Under the pieces are notes generated by a model. That model was not told where the DNA came from. It searched no databases and worked only from the letters and a program-made list of their open reading frames with translations. A program made the translations under genes and the position numbers. From positions 1 to 64,000 of the forward strand of contig NZ_JNZP01000024.1 in the NCBI RefSeq assembly GCF_000725545.1: a stretch of DNA of 64,000 bases. The letters run 5' to 3'. This document shows, one piece after another, positions 26,815 to 36,132 of this stretch (positions within the stretch are counted from its first letter, which is position 1; each line of letters begins with the position of its first letter). This stretch comes from Streptomyces exfoliatus (lineage in GTDB: Bacteria; Actinomycetota; Actinomycetes; Streptomycetales; Streptomycetaceae).

Positions 26815-27417
26815 TCACCGGACGGGGCGCCTCCTGCGCGAGATGATCTCCGTGGCGATCGCGCCGAGGACGAGGACGAACCCGAGCAGCGCCGTGAGCC
26901 CGGCCCCGAGAAGGCCGGAGCGGTCGTCGAGGGCGCGCGCCAGGACCGCTCCCTCCGCGACGGTGCCCGACCGGTCGTCGAGGAAGTACCGGGAGTCGTT
27001 GGAGTTCGCCCGGTGGTCACCCAGCAGGAAGAGTCGTCCCTCCGGGACCACCACGTCATAGGCGGGGGCCTGGCCCGACGGGTCGCCGCCGTTCACGTAC
27101 GGCTCGGTCAGCGGCTCCCCGTTCACGGTCAGCGGGCCCCCGGGCTGCTGTGCCACCCGGTCGCCACCGACGCCGACGACCCGCTGCAGCACGGCCAGAC
27201 CGCCGTAACGCCCGGCGGTCCGCTGCAGCACCACATCGCCCCGCCGGATCGATCCGGCCTCGGTGCGCTCCAGGAGGACGCGGTCGCCGGGCGTGTACGT
27301 CGGTCGCATGGCGTCGCTGGACACCTTGGCGGTCGTGTACCCGGTGCCGACGTGCACGAGCGCCCCCACTGTGAGGATCAGCCCCGACGCCCCCAGAACC
27401 CGGAAGACTCGTCTCAC
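26815..27417 (-). CDS. Signal peptidase I (S26)-like membrane protein lacking both catalytic residues
   Basis: 200 aa with an N-terminal membrane helix (VLGASGLILTVGALVHV) and a second C-terminal helix (LLGAGLTALLGFVLVLGAIA). It has the S26 boxes: SDAMRPTYTPGDRVLL, GDVVLQR, LQRVVGVGGDRV and GDHRANSNDSRYFL. In active enzymes the nucleophile is the Ser directly before Met in the first box (SxSMxPT) and the general base is the Lys of KRVxGxPGD. Here those positions are Ala and Gln. It is therefore probably a catalytically dead homologue. GTG start at 27417 overlaps the preceding stop (GTGA), so it is coupled to the 27414-27884 gene. Confidence 0.83.
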   Translation of the reverse strand: MRRVFRVLGASGLILTVGALVHVGTGYTTAKVSSDAMRPTYTPGDRVLLERTEAGSIRRGDVVLQRTAGRYGGLAVLQRVVGVGGDRVAQQPGGPLTVNGEPLTEPYVNGGDPSGQAPAYDVVVPEGRLFLLGDHRANSNDSRYFLDDRSGTVAEGAVLARALDDRSGLLGAGLTALLGFVLVLGAIATEIISRRRRPVR

Positions 27418-27884
27418 CGTTCCGCCCGGTCGATCGCCTCGATCATGCCGCCGAGGACTCCGTGGTAGGCGTTTTTCCGGAATGCGGGATACCGCTCCGC
27501 GATGCTGCGGAGCGCGTCGACGGAGAAGCGGTACGCGCTTTCCAGGAACTCGGCCGTGACGCACGAACCGGGGACGGGGTCCCACGACCGCAGGACCGCC
27601 AGCTCTCCGCCCGCCGGAACGAATTCGATGAGCATGCTGCTGTCGGTGAAACCGATGCGGCCGGGCTGTCCGTCGGAGACGGCTCGTGCCGCCAGGAGAA
27701 CGCAGTGCGCGAAGTCGAGCAGCGGAACCCTCAGCTCGTCGGGTTGAAAGCCCGCTGCCGCTATGGACACCCGCGTTCCGAAATAGCCGTAGCGCAGGTT
27801 CATCTCACTCGTTTCCGCCAATTCGGCGGCCTGCTTCTCGGAAGGCTCCCCGATCGAGTCGGGATCGAATGCAAGGAGGAGCAT
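27414..27884 (-). CDS. Hypothetical protein coupled to the signal-peptidase-like gene
   Basis: 156 aa from ATG 27884 (MLLLAFDPDSIGEP). An alternative GTG at 27953 would add 23 residues; no strong ribosome site decides between them. No domain recognised. Features: soluble, acidic, with a hydrophobic core segment LLDFAHCVLLAARAV followed by GFTDSSMLIEFVP, and a helical C-terminus. It overlaps the pseudo-signal peptidase by 4 nt, so the two are co-expressed and may act together. It is divergent from the ABC exporter. Confidence 0.75.
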   Translation of the reverse strand: MLLLAFDPDSIGEPSEKQAAELAETSEMNLRYGYFGTRVSIAAAGFQPDELRVPLLDFAHCVLLAARAVSDGQPGRIGFTDSSMLIEFVPAGGELAVLRSWDPVPGSCVTAEFLESAYRFSVDALRSIAERYPAFRKNAYHGVLGGMIEAIDRAER

Positions 27885-28132
27885 GGAATAGAGAAACCTT
27901 TCGCTTCTGTGACTCCGCAGGTCACCGAGCGGTCGTCGTCGGCTCGGCGTCACCGGGATTATCGACCTCTCGAATGATCATCTGTCAAATGGCCGGACAA
28001 TACGCCTCAGCCGTCTCGCCACTCCCGTGAAACCGCGCGGGGGAGAGGCCGGAAAAAACCCTTGGACGGCCCGCGTTCCCGGGCGGAACACTGTCGACAC
28101 TGTCCCGTTCGATACGACAAGACAGGGTTGGG

Positions 28133-29995
28133 ATGGGAACGCCTGAATCGCGCGAACGTTCACCTGGCAGGGGCCCCGTGCTCCTCGCTCTCCGCTACTA
28201 CGCACGGGAGTTGGCCCGGCTCAAACGGCTGACCGTGCCGGCGATGCTGCTTCCGGCACTGGGCAACATCGGAATCTTCTACATCGTGCCGCTGGTCGTG
28301 GCGAAACTCGTCGGGCACATCGCCGGTGATCCGGGCGGCGGCTTCGGTCCGATGCTGCCCTACGTCCTCGGCTTCGCCGGAGTGCTGCTCCTCGCCGAGG
28401 CGCTGTGGCGCGTCGGACTGCACTGTCTGAACCGCCTCGACGCGCTCGGCATCGAGCACCTGTACGTGATCGGCATGGACGAGCTGTTCGCCAAGGACGC
28501 CGCCTTCTTCCAGGACAACTTCGCCGGCTCACTGACCAAGCGGGTCCTGAGCTTCGCCTCCCGGTTCGAGGAGTTCGTCGACACGCTCACCTTCTCGGTC
28601 ATGGGCAGCTTCGTCCCCCTGGTGTTCGCGTCGGTGGTGCTCTGGACGTACGAACCCCTGCTCGTCGTCGGACTGCTCGTGATGATCGCGGTGACGGCCC
28701 TGTGCGTAGGGCCCCTGATCCGTCGCCGCCAGACGCTCGTCGGGCAGCGGGAGGAGGCGATCGCCCGGGTGTCGGGCCATGTCGCCGACAGTCTGATGAA
28801 CATGGACACGGTCCGCTCGTTCGCCGCCGAGGAACGCGAGGCCGCCGAACACCGGTCCCGCGTCGCGGAGTCGCGCCGCCTCACGCTGCGGTCCTGGGAC
28901 TACGGCAACCTGCGCATCGACACCCTGGTAGCGCCGATGTCCGTGCTCACCAACGTCCTCGGACTGCTGCTCGCCCTCTCGCTCGGCGCGGGGGAGCACG
29001 GAGTCGAGGCCGTCGTCGTCGCCTTCACCTACTACTCCAACGCCACCCGGATCATGTTCGAGTTCAACCAGATCTACCGGCGTCTGGAAAGCTCGATGAC
29101 CGAGGCCGCGCAGTTCACCGAACTGCTCCGCATCCCGCCGACCGTACGCGACCCGGCAGTGCCGGAGCCGCTCCGGTCCCAGGACGCGGCCGTACGCTTC
29201 GAGAAGGTGACCTTCGCCCACGCGGGCGCGAAGCCCCTCTTCGAAGGCCTCGACCTGGCCGTCCCCAGCGGGGCGAAGGTGGGATTCGTCGGCAGGTCCG
29301 GCGGCGGCAAGACCACCCTCACCCGTCTGCTGCTGCGGATGACGGACATCGACGGCGGCCGGATCACGATCGGCGGACAGGACATCAGCCGACTGCGCCA
29401 GGCCGAACTGCGCAGTCTGATCGCCTACGTGCCGCAGGACCCGGCGATGTTCCACCGCACGCTGCGGGAGAACATCGCCTTCGCCCGGCCGGGCGCCACC
29501 GACGCCGACATCCGGCGGGCGGCGGAGGCGGCGCACGTCACGGAGTTCGTCGAGACTCTTCCCGAAGGCTTCGACACCATGGTGGGCGAGCGCGGAGTGA
29601 AGCTGTCCGGCGGCCAGCGCCAGCGGGTCGCCCTCGCACGGGCTATCCTGCGCGACGCGCCGATCCTGCTGCTCGACGAGGCGACCAGTGCGCTGGACTC
29701 CGAGAGCGAGATCCTCGTACAGGACGCGCTCTGGCGCCTCATGGACGGGCGGACGGCGCTCGTCGTGGCCCACCGGCTCAGCACGGTCGCCACCATGGAC
29801 CGGCTCGTCGTCCTCGACAGCGGGCGCATCGTCGAACAGGGCACCCACCACGAGCTGCTCGCCGCGGAAGGCGCCTACGCCAAACTGTGGCAGCACCAGT
29901 CGGGCGGCTTCCTCGACGGCGCCCCCGCCGGGTCCGGGCGTACGGCCGACGGACCCTCGGTCATGGCCCGCGGCGGGCTGCCCCGTCAGGAGTAG
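28133..29995 (+). CDS. ABC exporter half-transporter (fused permease-ATPase)
   Basis: 620 aa. N-terminal membrane domain with about six helices (residues 30-320) and C-terminal ATPase: Walker A GRSGGGKTTL at about 386-395, Q-loop YVPQDPAMF, signature LSGGQRQRVALARA, Walker B ILLLDEATSALD and H-loop VAHRLSTV. This is the MsbA/LmrA-type lipid, drug or peptide exporter class; it should work as a homodimer since no partner is adjacent. Substrate unknown. It ends overlapping the convergent DinB gene by 10 bp. Confidence 0.92.
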   Translation: MGTPESRERSPGRGPVLLALRYYARELARLKRLTVPAMLLPALGNIGIFYIVPLVVAKLVGHIAGDPGGGFGPMLPYVLGFAGVLLLAEALWRVGLHCLNRLDALGIEHLYVIGMDELFAKDAAFFQDNFAGSLTKRVLSFASRFEEFVDTLTFSVMGSFVPLVFASVVLWTYEPLLVVGLLVMIAVTALCVGPLIRRRQTLVGQREEAIARVSGHVADSLMNMDTVRSFAAEEREAAEHRSRVAESRRLTLRSWDYGNLRIDTLVAPMSVLTNVLGLLLALSLGAGEHGVEAVVVAFTYYSNATRIMFEFNQIYRRLESSMTEAAQFTELLRIPPTVRDPAVPEPLRSQDAAVRFEKVTFAHAGAKPLFEGLDLAVPSGAKVGFVGRSGGGKTTLTRLLLRMTDIDGGRITIGGQDISRLRQAELRSLIAYVPQDPAMFHRTLRENIAFARPGATDADIRRAAEAAHVTEFVETLPEGFDTMVGERGVKLSGGQRQRVALARAILRDAPILLLDEATSALDSESEILVQDALWRLMDGRTALVVAHRLSTVATMDRLVVLDSGRIVEQGTHHELLAAEGAYAKLWQHQSGGFLDGAPAGSGRTADGPSVMARGGLPRQE

Positions 29996-30501
29996 CCCTT
30001 CGTCCCGTCGAGGAGCTCCCTGACGATGTCCGCGTGCCCCGCGTGCCGGCCGGTCTCCTCGACGAGATGGACCAGCATCCAGCGGAGACTGGCTCCGCCC
30101 GACCGGAACTCGGTGTCACGTCCGACGTCGTCCAGGCTCGCGGCGGCGACGATCTCGTCGCTCCGTTCGCACTGCGTCTCGTACTCGGCGAGCAGCTCGG
30201 CCAGCGACCGGCCCTCGACCCGCCAGTCGGAGTCCCTGTCCTCCTCGTCGAAGGAGGGGTTCTTCGTCTTGTCCCCGCCGAGGAAGAGCACCTCCAGCCA
30301 GGTGTGTTCGACCCACCGCATGTGCGATATGAGCCCGGCCATCGTCATCAGGGGCGAGGTCGGCAGGACGACCCGGTGCGCGTCCTGATCGCTCAGCCCC
30401 TCGCACTTCCACCGGAGGATCCGGCGCTGGAGCTCCAGCCAGCCGAGCAGGGTGGTGCGTTCGTCACCGACGAGGGGAGGTCGTTCCAGTTCAGCGCTCA
30501 T
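29986..30501 (-). CDS. DinB-family (DUF664) protein, probable thiol-dependent metalloenzyme
   Basis: 171 aa four-helix-bundle protein. The three metal-binding His positions of the DinB/YfiT fold are visible in LISHMRWVEHTW and HLVEETGRHAGHAD. In actinobacteria such proteins are often mycothiol- or bacillithiol-type S-transferases or are uncharacterised. The first residues MSAELERPPLVGDERTTLLG match the family start. It is single-gene and convergent with the exporter. Confidence 0.87.
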   Translation of the reverse strand: MSAELERPPLVGDERTTLLGWLELQRRILRWKCEGLSDQDAHRVVLPTSPLMTMAGLISHMRWVEHTWLEVLFLGGDKTKNPSFDEEDRDSDWRVEGRSLAELLAEYETQCERSDEIVAAASLDDVGRDTEFRSGGASLRWMLVHLVEETGRHAGHADIVRELLDGTKGYS

Positions 30502-30552
30502 GCGTCGGCACGTTAGCCGAGCGCCTTCCCCCGGCGCGAGGCCGCGCGGCCC

Positions 30553-32760
30553 TCAGCCCTTCCGCACCGAGAAGCGGAGCAGCCTGCCCGACCACGTGGC
30601 GTAGAGGTGACCGCCGGCGATGTGGGTCGACCAGGAGCCCGAGCCGCCGTCGGCCGCGTGATGCCAGACCTGTTCGCCGGTCTCGGCACGGAACGCGTAC
30701 AGGCCCTTCTCGCCCGCGACGAGGAAGAACCCGCTCAGGGAGCCCAGGAGTTCCGGGTCGCCGAGGCCGGAGCCGGCCGTCCAGCGTTCGGCGCCGGTCC
30801 CGGCGTCGATGCCGCGCAGGACCTTCTCGTCCAGGAGGCAGACGGTCGCCCCGGAGCGTGCGAAGCCGCGGTTGCCGCGGGCGGCGGTCCGTACGGTCCA
30901 CAGGGTCTTGCCGTTCTCCGGGTCGAAGGCGACGAGCAGGCCGCGCGTCGAGCCGTTGGCCCCGGTGCCCGGGTAGCAGAACAGGGTTCCTTCGAGCAGG
31001 CTCAGGGAGTGGCCCCAGAGGAGGATCTCGCTGTTCGTCGGCGGTAGCTTCGTGGGCGCGCTCCACAGCGTCCTGCCGTCCACGGGGTCGAGTGCGAGCA
31101 GGTTCATGCCGCCGTCGACGGCGTAGAGCACCTTGCCGTCGTCGGGCGGGTAGAGCATGACGAGGTCCTTCGCCCACAAGGCCTCGCCCGAGTCCGCGGC
31201 GAGGGCGGCGTACCCGCTGGTGCTCGCGGCCGGGTCCGTCTTCGAGGAGCTGCCCCAGGCGATCACGGCACCGTCCCGGGTGCCGCCGACGACCGAGAGG
31301 GCGTTCTTCACGGCGGACGACGTCCAGCGCACCGTGCCGGTCGACGCGTCGAGCGCCTGGAGCCGACCGCCGCTCGTCGTGACGACCAGCGTGCCGTCGC
31401 CGAACTCGAGCCGGGGCGCGTCGTCCCCGTCCGGGGCCGCACTCCACACCTCCTTACCGGTCCTGCCGCCGAACGCGTGCACCTTGCCGTCGGTACGTAC
31501 CGTGTAGACGCGTTCGTCGTCGGTGAGCGCGTCCGTGTTCTGCCCGCCGGAGTCCTGCCACAGCAGCGTGCCCGTGGTCCGGTCGAACGCGGCCCCGGAG
31601 GCCTGCCGGGTGCACAGCAGCGTGGTCCGGGTCACCGCGCTGAGGGACATGCCGGGACGGGGAAGGTCACGAGTCCAGTCGAGTACCGGGAGGGCGCCCA
31701 CGCCCCGGCCGCCGTCAGGGCGCAGGAACCAGGCCGCGCCGCCGCCCGCCGCGGCCACGGCGAGCACCCCGCCGCCGATCAGCAGCCGACGGCGGCTGAG
31801 CAGCGGAGGGCGTATCGCGTCCCGCAGGGTGCGTTCGTCCTCGGTCACCTGAAGTTCGACCGCGCCGAGCCAGCCCGCGGTCGTCTCCGGCCGGAGCCAT
31901 GACTGCAGGTGACCGACGGTGGGGCGACGGGCCGGGTCCTTGTCGAGACACGCCGTGACGATCCCGAGCAGGCCCTGCGGAACGCCGTGCAGCTGCGGTT
32001 CCTCGTAGGCGACCCGGTAGAGCAGGGCGTGGGCCGCGCCGGTGCCGAACGGCGGCGTGCCGGTGGCGGCGAAGGCGAGCACGGCGCCGAACGCGAACAC
32101 GTCGCTCGCTCCCGTGAGGGGGGCGCCCTGCGACTGCTCGGGCGACATGAAGCCGGGCGATCCTGCGACCTGGCCCTCGGCGGTGAGGACGGTGCCGTCG
32201 ACGGCCCGGCTGATGCCGAAGTCGATCACCCGGGGCCCGTCGGGGGTGAGCAGGATGTTGGACGGCTTCAGGTCGCGGTGGACGAGCCCCGCGCGGTGGA
32301 TCGCGGCCAGCGCCTCGGCCAGGCCGCCGCCGAGCACGCGCAACGTGGCCTCGGGCATGGGCCCGTGGGCGGCCAGGGCGTCGGAGAGCGACGGGCCGGG
32401 GATGTAGGCGGTGGCCAGCCAGGGCTGCGCCCCCTCGGGATCGGCGTCGACCACCGGCGCGGTGAAGGCACCGGAGACCGCGCGGGCGGCGTCCACCTCG
32501 GCCCTGAAGCGCCGCCGGAAGTCGGGGTCGGCGGCCAGCTCCGGGCGTACGACCTTGACGGCCACCGCACGGCCGCTGCGCGAGGCGGCGAGGTGGACGC
32601 GCCCCATGCCGCCCGCACCGAGTTCACGGATGATCCGGTACGGACCGATGTACGCGCCGGTGGAGCCGGCGTGCGGGGATGGCGGGGCCTGCGGACCAGG
32701 GGACGGTGGCGGGCCGAACGGCGGTGGACTGGACGGCGGTCGGCCGGGCGGCGTGGTCAC
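30553..32760 (-). CDS. AfsK-type Ser/Thr kinase with PQQ beta-propeller (second of two)
   Basis: 735 aa. Pro-rich leader (about 40 residues), kinase domain (GAGGMGRVHLA, VAVKVVRPE, HRDLKPSNILL, DFGIS, SPEQ), membrane segment at about 325-345 preceded by arginines (RRRLLIGGGVLAVAAAGG), then a PQQ-like eight-bladed propeller with repeated 'G..LW' and 'DP.NGKTLWTV' units. This is the layout of AfsK, which autophosphorylates and phosphorylates AfsR. The start ATG overlaps the stop of the upstream paralogue (ATGA), so both kinases come from one transcript. The propeller is expected outside the membrane as the sensing part. Confidence 0.92.
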   Translation of the reverse strand: MTTPPGRPPSSPPPFGPPPSPGPQAPPSPHAGSTGAYIGPYRIIRELGAGGMGRVHLAASRSGRAVAVKVVRPELAADPDFRRRFRAEVDAARAVSGAFTAPVVDADPEGAQPWLATAYIPGPSLSDALAAHGPMPEATLRVLGGGLAEALAAIHRAGLVHRDLKPSNILLTPDGPRVIDFGISRAVDGTVLTAEGQVAGSPGFMSPEQSQGAPLTGASDVFAFGAVLAFAATGTPPFGTGAAHALLYRVAYEEPQLHGVPQGLLGIVTACLDKDPARRPTVGHLQSWLRPETTAGWLGAVELQVTEDERTLRDAIRPPLLSRRRLLIGGGVLAVAAAGGGAAWFLRPDGGRGVGALPVLDWTRDLPRPGMSLSAVTRTTLLCTRQASGAAFDRTTGTLLWQDSGGQNTDALTDDERVYTVRTDGKVHAFGGRTGKEVWSAAPDGDDAPRLEFGDGTLVVTTSGGRLQALDASTGTVRWTSSAVKNALSVVGGTRDGAVIAWGSSSKTDPAASTSGYAALAADSGEALWAKDLVMLYPPDDGKVLYAVDGGMNLLALDPVDGRTLWSAPTKLPPTNSEILLWGHSLSLLEGTLFCYPGTGANGSTRGLLVAFDPENGKTLWTVRTAARGNRGFARSGATVCLLDEKVLRGIDAGTGAERWTAGSGLGDPELLGSLSGFFLVAGEKGLYAFRAETGEQVWHHAADGGSGSWSTHIAGGHLYATWSGRLLRFSVRKG

Positions 32761-35060
32761 GAGGTGGTGCTCCGGAATGCGTAGAGGGTGGTCTCGGAAG
32801 CGGCGAAGAGGCTGTCGCCGGAGGTCTGCAGGAGCCAGGCGGACTTGCCCCCGGCCTCGCCGCCGGAGGGCTGGTGCGCCCAGAGCGGCTTGCCGTCGGA
32901 GGCGCGCAGGACGACGAAGCCCGGGACGTCACCGGTGGCGTACGTGGCGGCGGCGACGACGGACGGGGAGACGGTGGGGCCATGGGAGTTCGCGCCGCCG
33001 GAGGTCGTCAGGTTCAGCGGGCTCGCGGTGTGCCACGCCTGCTCGCCGATCCTCATGTCCAGGGCGAACACCCTGTCCTGACCGTCGAAGACGTGGGCCC
33101 GCCCGCCGCGGACCGTCGCCGGGCTGAGGGTGGTGGTCTCGTTGACGGCGGTCCACAGCTTCGCGCCGTCGGAGGCGCGGAAGGCCTGCACCTTGACGCT
33201 GACGACGAGCAGCGTCGTCCCGTCGGAGGCCAGGCGCGGGTACGCGCCCGGTTCGATGACGTCCGGGACGCTCCACCGCTCCGTTCCGGAGCGCAGGTCG
33301 AGGCCCCGAAGGGTTCCGTTGTCCTGCAGGAAGCAGTGGCGTCCGTCGGCGTGTGCCTGGAAGTCGCTGCCGCGGATCCTGCGGTGCGACCACAAGACCC
33401 TGCCGGAGGTGAGGTCGACCGCGACGATCCCGTATCCGTCGTCGCCGCTGACGGCGAGGACGGCGATCGAACCGGAGACGGACTGGACGCTCTGCACGTA
33501 GGGCACGCGGCCGTCGGCGCCGGCCCGGGTGACCGCGTACGCGAACTTCTGCCTGCCCGTGGCGTCGACGCCGAACAGATAGCCGTTCTCACCGCTCCAG
33601 CCCTCGGCGAACAGCATCGATCCCTGGACGCCCAGCCACTTCGGCGCACTCGTGACCTCGGAGGGCGGACGGAGCGAACCCGTCCAGCGCTGCTTGCCCG
33701 TCGCGGTGTCGTACCCGATCGCGTCGGTCGAGTCCCAGCGCACCAGTGTGTCGCCCAGGAGCCGCAGTTGCCCGTTGTCCAGCGACTTCACCGGGGTCTT
33801 CCACCGCGGCTCCGGGCCCGCCGGAATCCCGGGCTCGGCTACACCCGTGGAGCCCGTGCCCGCGCCCGTGACCGTACCGCCGCCGGACCGGGGCGGCTCC
33901 TTGCCGGTCCGGGACCGCCACGCGGTCAGCGCGGCGGCGCCCCCCGCCGCCACGGCGGTGGTGCCGCCCGCGGCGATCCACAGGAAGGCCCGGCGGCTCG
34001 GCCCCTCCGCTCCGGCGGGGGCCAGGGTCGGCGCCAGCGGCGTCACGGGTACGGGCGGCGCGGTCACCAGGACGGCGGCGTGCGCCGCCCGTCGCGCCAG
34101 GTCCCGCCGCAGGCCCTCGGTGAGCAGCGCGGCCGGGTCGGCGGCCCCCAGCGTGGCGAGGACCGAGGCGGCGGGTGGCCGGAGGGCGGGGTCCTTGTCC
34201 AGGCAGGCGTCGATCAGCGGGCCCAACGCCGTTGGGACGCCGTCGAGCCGGGGAGGATGGTGGACGGCCCGGTAGAGGATCTCGGCCGTCCCCCCGGCGC
34301 CGAAGGGGCCCTGCCCCGTGGCCGCGAAGACCAGGACGCAGCCGAGGGAGAAGACGTCGGCCGCCGGTCCCGCCTCACGGCTCGACACGATCTGCTCGGG
34401 CGCCATGAAGCCCGGCGTCCCCATCACCGTGCCCGTCCGGGTCACCTGGGTCGCGTCCGCCGCCCTGCTGATGCCGAAGTCGATGACGCGGGGCCCGTCC
34501 TCGGCCACGAGCACATTGCCCGGCTTGAGGTCACGGTGGACGATGCCCGCCTCGTGGATGGCGAGCAGTGCCTCGGCGAGGCCGGTGCCGAGGGCGCGGA
34601 GCGCGGGCTCGGGCAGCACACCGAAGCCGCGTACGACCTCGTGCAGCGAGGGCGCGGGGACGTAGGCCGTGGCCAGCCAGGGCTGGGGGGCGTCGGCGTC
34701 CGCGTCGAGCACCGGCGGGGTGAAGAACCCGCTCACGCTGCGGGCGGCTTCGGCCTCGCGCCTGAAACGCCCGCGGAAGTCCGGCGTCTCGGCGTACTCG
34801 GGCCGGATCACCTTCAGGGCGACCAGGCGCGATCCCGGAGACCTGGCGAGGAAGACCCTGCCCATGCCGCCCTCGCCCAGGAGCTGGAAGACCTCGTAGG
34901 GGCCGATGCGGGCGGGGCTCGCTTGCCCGGGGACCTGGCCGTGCGAAGGCGGCGGCACGGTGGTGAACGGCCGGGTGGCCGCGTCCGGCTCCCGCCGGAC
35001 CGTGGTGAACGGGGGCTGCCCGGCCGTGGGGTCGGCGCCCCCGGAGGAGGGTGTACGCAC
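32757..35060 (-). CDS. AfsK-type Ser/Thr kinase with PQQ beta-propeller (first of two)
   Basis: 767 aa. Kinase domain at about 52-310 (GEGGMGRVFLA, VALKVIRPEY, HRDLKPGNVLV, DFGIS, APEQ), membrane helix at about 348-370 after RRAFLW, a short Gly/Thr linker, then PQQ-like blades (GKQRWTGSL, GRVLWSHRR, GAKLWTAVNE, GEQAWHTAS, GKPLWAHQP). All kinase motifs are intact. GTG start at 35060, 14 nt after the stop of the membrane-protein gene. It is a paralogue of the downstream kinase, with similar domain order but divergent sequence. Confidence 0.92.
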   Translation of the reverse strand: MRTPSSGGADPTAGQPPFTTVRREPDAATRPFTTVPPPSHGQVPGQASPARIGPYEVFQLLGEGGMGRVFLARSPGSRLVALKVIRPEYAETPDFRGRFRREAEAARSVSGFFTPPVLDADADAPQPWLATAYVPAPSLHEVVRGFGVLPEPALRALGTGLAEALLAIHEAGIVHRDLKPGNVLVAEDGPRVIDFGISRAADATQVTRTGTVMGTPGFMAPEQIVSSREAGPAADVFSLGCVLVFAATGQGPFGAGGTAEILYRAVHHPPRLDGVPTALGPLIDACLDKDPALRPPAASVLATLGAADPAALLTEGLRRDLARRAAHAAVLVTAPPVPVTPLAPTLAPAGAEGPSRRAFLWIAAGGTTAVAAGGAAALTAWRSRTGKEPPRSGGGTVTGAGTGSTGVAEPGIPAGPEPRWKTPVKSLDNGQLRLLGDTLVRWDSTDAIGYDTATGKQRWTGSLRPPSEVTSAPKWLGVQGSMLFAEGWSGENGYLFGVDATGRQKFAYAVTRAGADGRVPYVQSVQSVSGSIAVLAVSGDDGYGIVAVDLTSGRVLWSHRRIRGSDFQAHADGRHCFLQDNGTLRGLDLRSGTERWSVPDVIEPGAYPRLASDGTTLLVVSVKVQAFRASDGAKLWTAVNETTTLSPATVRGGRAHVFDGQDRVFALDMRIGEQAWHTASPLNLTTSGGANSHGPTVSPSVVAAATYATGDVPGFVVLRASDGKPLWAHQPSGGEAGGKSAWLLQTSGDSLFAASETTLYAFRSTTS

Positions 35061-35074
35061 GTCGTCGGGGCGGG

Positions 35075-35953
35075 TCAGCTCAGCGAACCGAGGACGTCAC
35101 GGGCGACGGCGGCGGCGGCGTCCTCGGCCTGCTTCTGCGTCGTGGTGGAGTCCTTCCGGCTGAAGGTGTAGTTCGAGGTGACCACGGCGTTGCCCTCGCG
35201 GACGATCACCTGGGCCTGAGTCAGGGACCCGTCGGGGTTCCCCGCGTACACGACGAAGGCCTCCTGGCCGAGGCCGCTCACGGGCTTGGAGTCCATCACC
35301 TTGCGCAGGGTGCCGATGTCCTTGAGGGCGACGCTCTTCTTCATGTCGTAGTTGCCCTTGGCCCCCGGCATGACCGAGAGATGTACGTCCAGGGTCTGGA
35401 ACGGACCGTCATGGCCCGGCCTCTCCCAGCGCGGCCCCCTCGTGATCATCGACGCCAGGTCCTTGTCGTCGAAGAGCCCCGGCGTGCACGCGGCACCCGG
35501 CATGATCGCCTCGACCGTGGACGCCTTGACCAGCTCGCACCCCTTGGGCACCTTGGTGAACGCCTTCTCCGTCGGCTCCTCGGCCTTGCCCGCGCCGCCC
35601 GGCACACCGGCGGACGGCGGGCCCGACGCCGTGCCCTTGTCGTCACCACCCGACACGGCGACGACCACACCGACGGTCACGGCCACGGCGAGCGCCGCCG
35701 CGCCGGCGATCAGCCAGATCCGCGAACCGCCGCGCGGACCTCCGCCGGGACCGGCGGGCACCGGCTGCGCCCAGGCCGAGGGCGCGGCCGGCGCCTGCGG
35801 CGGCACCGGGGGCGGGCCGTGCGGCGGGACCGGAGCCGGGGCCGGGCCGGAGCCCTGTGCCGTGGGGCGCCAGCTCGGATCGGCCTGTCCGAACGGCTGG
35901 GTGGGACGGTCGCCGAAGCCCTGCCGGGGGTCCACGGGCGGGGTCTCGCTCAC
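35075..35953 (-). CDS. Single-pass membrane protein with extracellular sensor-like domain
   Basis: 292 aa from GTG 35953-35951 (ribosome site GAGAGGG 6 nt upstream); the longer open frame runs into the divergent SARP gene and was rejected. A Pro/Gly-rich cytoplasmic leader of about 90 residues precedes a membrane helix (IWLIAGAAALAVAVTVGVVVAV). The outer domain of about 170 residues contains two Cys (KGCELV, GAACTP). No exact family is recognised; DUF3558-like or other small extracytoplasmic domains are possible. It heads the operon with the two AfsK-type kinases, suggesting a role in signal reception or kinase regulation. Confidence 0.82.
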   Translation of the reverse strand: MSETPPVDPRQGFGDRPTQPFGQADPSWRPTAQGSGPAPAPVPPHGPPPVPPQAPAAPSAWAQPVPAGPGGGPRGGSRIWLIAGAAALAVAVTVGVVVAVSGGDDKGTASGPPSAGVPGGAGKAEEPTEKAFTKVPKGCELVKASTVEAIMPGAACTPGLFDDKDLASMITRGPRWERPGHDGPFQTLDVHLSVMPGAKGNYDMKKSVALKDIGTLRKVMDSKPVSGLGQEAFVVYAGNPDGSLTQAQVIVREGNAVVTSNYTFSRKDSTTTQKQAEDAAAAVARDVLGSLS

Positions 35954-36132
35954 GGGCAGCCCTCTCTTCTTCTCGTACGGTTCTCGCTCGCGGGCGACGA
36001 GGTTGGCCGGATCCCGGCATGACTTGGCAGACTCTGTCGCGTGGTGCTGCGATGCCGATGAAATCCTGCTGAAGCAAGCTGTTGAGAACCGCGCGGTCAC
36101 GGGGCACGCGCGGGAGACGTGGGGACTTCGAC

